This document shows, piece by piece, positions 63,774 to 64,000 of a stretch of DNA of 64,000 nt. The position numbers and the translations under genes are program-made. The notes beneath the pieces are model-generated. The model saw only the letters and a list, made by a program, of their open reading frames with translations. It was not told the origin of the DNA and did no database searches. Each line of letters begins with the position of its first letter. Position 1 is the first letter of the stretch. The stretch spans positions 1 through 64,000 of the forward strand of contig CALEQZ010000002.1 in assembly GCA_937908115.1 (NCBI GenBank), in the 5' to 3' direction. Source of the DNA: an uncultured Alcaligenaceae bacterium (lineage in GTDB: Bacteria; Pseudomonadota; Gammaproteobacteria; Burkholderiales; Burkholderiaceae_B).

Positions 63774-64000
63774 TCACGCCGGCAGCACTGTCGGGCCAAC
63801 GTCCTGTACGGTAGCCCTGCGCATAGATCGTCGATAGGCTTCGTTGAAAGGCTGCCCCCTGTGCATGGTGCAGCGGTTGTCCCAGATCACGATGTCATTG
63901 ACCCGCCAGCGATGGCGGTAAACAAACTGCGGTTGCGTCGCATGACGCATCAGCTCCTGGACCAATTGATCGCTCTGCTCTCTTGACATGCCCTGTATCG
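63774..64000 (-). CDS. TauD/TfdA-family dioxygenase, C-terminal part (gene runs off the window)
   Basis: The last 74 residues of a 2-oxoglutarate/Fe(II) oxygenase. HATQPQFVYRHRWRVNDIVIWDNRCTMHRGQPFNEAYRRSMRRATVQD holds the distal iron-binding histidine (TMHRG) and the arginine that binds 2-oxoglutarate (RRSMRR). The frame stays open to the right edge (IQG precedes the first internal ATG), so the start lies beyond 64000. Family members hydroxylate taurine, sulfonates, sulfate esters or phenoxyacetates. Confidence 0.88.
   Translation of the reverse strand, partial: IQGMSREQSDQLVQELMRHATQPQFVYRHRWRVNDIVIWDNRCTMHRGQPFNEAYRRSMRRATVQDVGPTVLPA

Overview
The window is a GC-rich, densely coded bacterial chromosome segment. 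It most resembles a betaproteobacterium of the Alcaligenaceae (Bordetella/Achromobacter type). This rests on the soluble NAD-linked formate dehydrogenase set fdsGBA-fdhD-fdsD, two orphan Bug-type (tripartite tricarboxylate) receptors, the ssu and met-type sulfur cluster, and a moa/moe arrangement common in that family. The genus is inferred from gene content, not from a database match. About 64 protein genes are supported, plus three tRNAs; one gene is broken and one runs off the right edge. No gene-free gap exceeds about 270 bases, and I saw no rRNA, CRISPR array, insertion sequence, integrase or phage gene.

Layout. 1-360: tRNA-Ala, tRNA-Glu and tRNA-Asp, then a terminator. 388-12507 (minus): twelve tightly packed genes, ssuA-ssuC-ssuB-ssuD-metQ-metN-metI-sfnB-sfnB-flavin monooxygenase-metQ-amidohydrolase, which look like one sulfur-starvation operon for taking up and cutting organosulfur compounds. 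12674-14982: a LysE exporter and a NERD nuclease-helicase. 15236-20106: bioB with a DMT transporter, an MFS transporter, a Prx5 peroxiredoxin and a Tat-exported dienelactone-hydrolase-like protein. 20318-25106: moaC-moaD-moaE-moaB-moeA-sulP (molybdopterin synthesis with an anion transporter). 25103-32542: a TetR regulator and, on the plus strand, hyuA-hyuB plus an ABC transporter, with a perfect palindrome just after a good promoter. 32560-35451 (minus): a ModE/periplasmic-binding-like regulator, moaA and mobA. 35622-43639 (plus): divergent formate dehydrogenase operon and an oxalate/formate-type MFS carrier.

43712-48746 (minus): slipin and NfeD protease pair, UspA, a DUF442 protein and a MocR-type regulator. 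48888-50679 (plus): the probable MocR target operon (DMT transporter, LysE exporter, DUF1127). 50791-53199: a lipoprotein hydrolase, an exported SAM-dependent methyltransferase and a YpfH-like esterase whose nucleophile serine is replaced. 53338-55992: FAH-family hydrolase, Bug receptor and GntR regulator. 56024-62616: a PACE efflux protein, a TRAP transporter whose receptor gene has an internal amber stop, a GMC oxidoreductase and an FMN alpha-hydroxy-acid oxidase. 62755-64000 (minus): a Bug receptor and the end of a TauD-like dioxygenase.

Two themes link distant parts. The first is sulfur scavenging: the ssu/met cluster, with a TauD-like gene at the other end. The second is molybdenum: moaCDEB-moeA, moaA-mobA and a ModE-like regulator all sit close to a molybdenum-dependent formate dehydrogenase that would consume the cofactor. 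No flavin reductase (ssuE) and no modABC molybdate importer are visible here.
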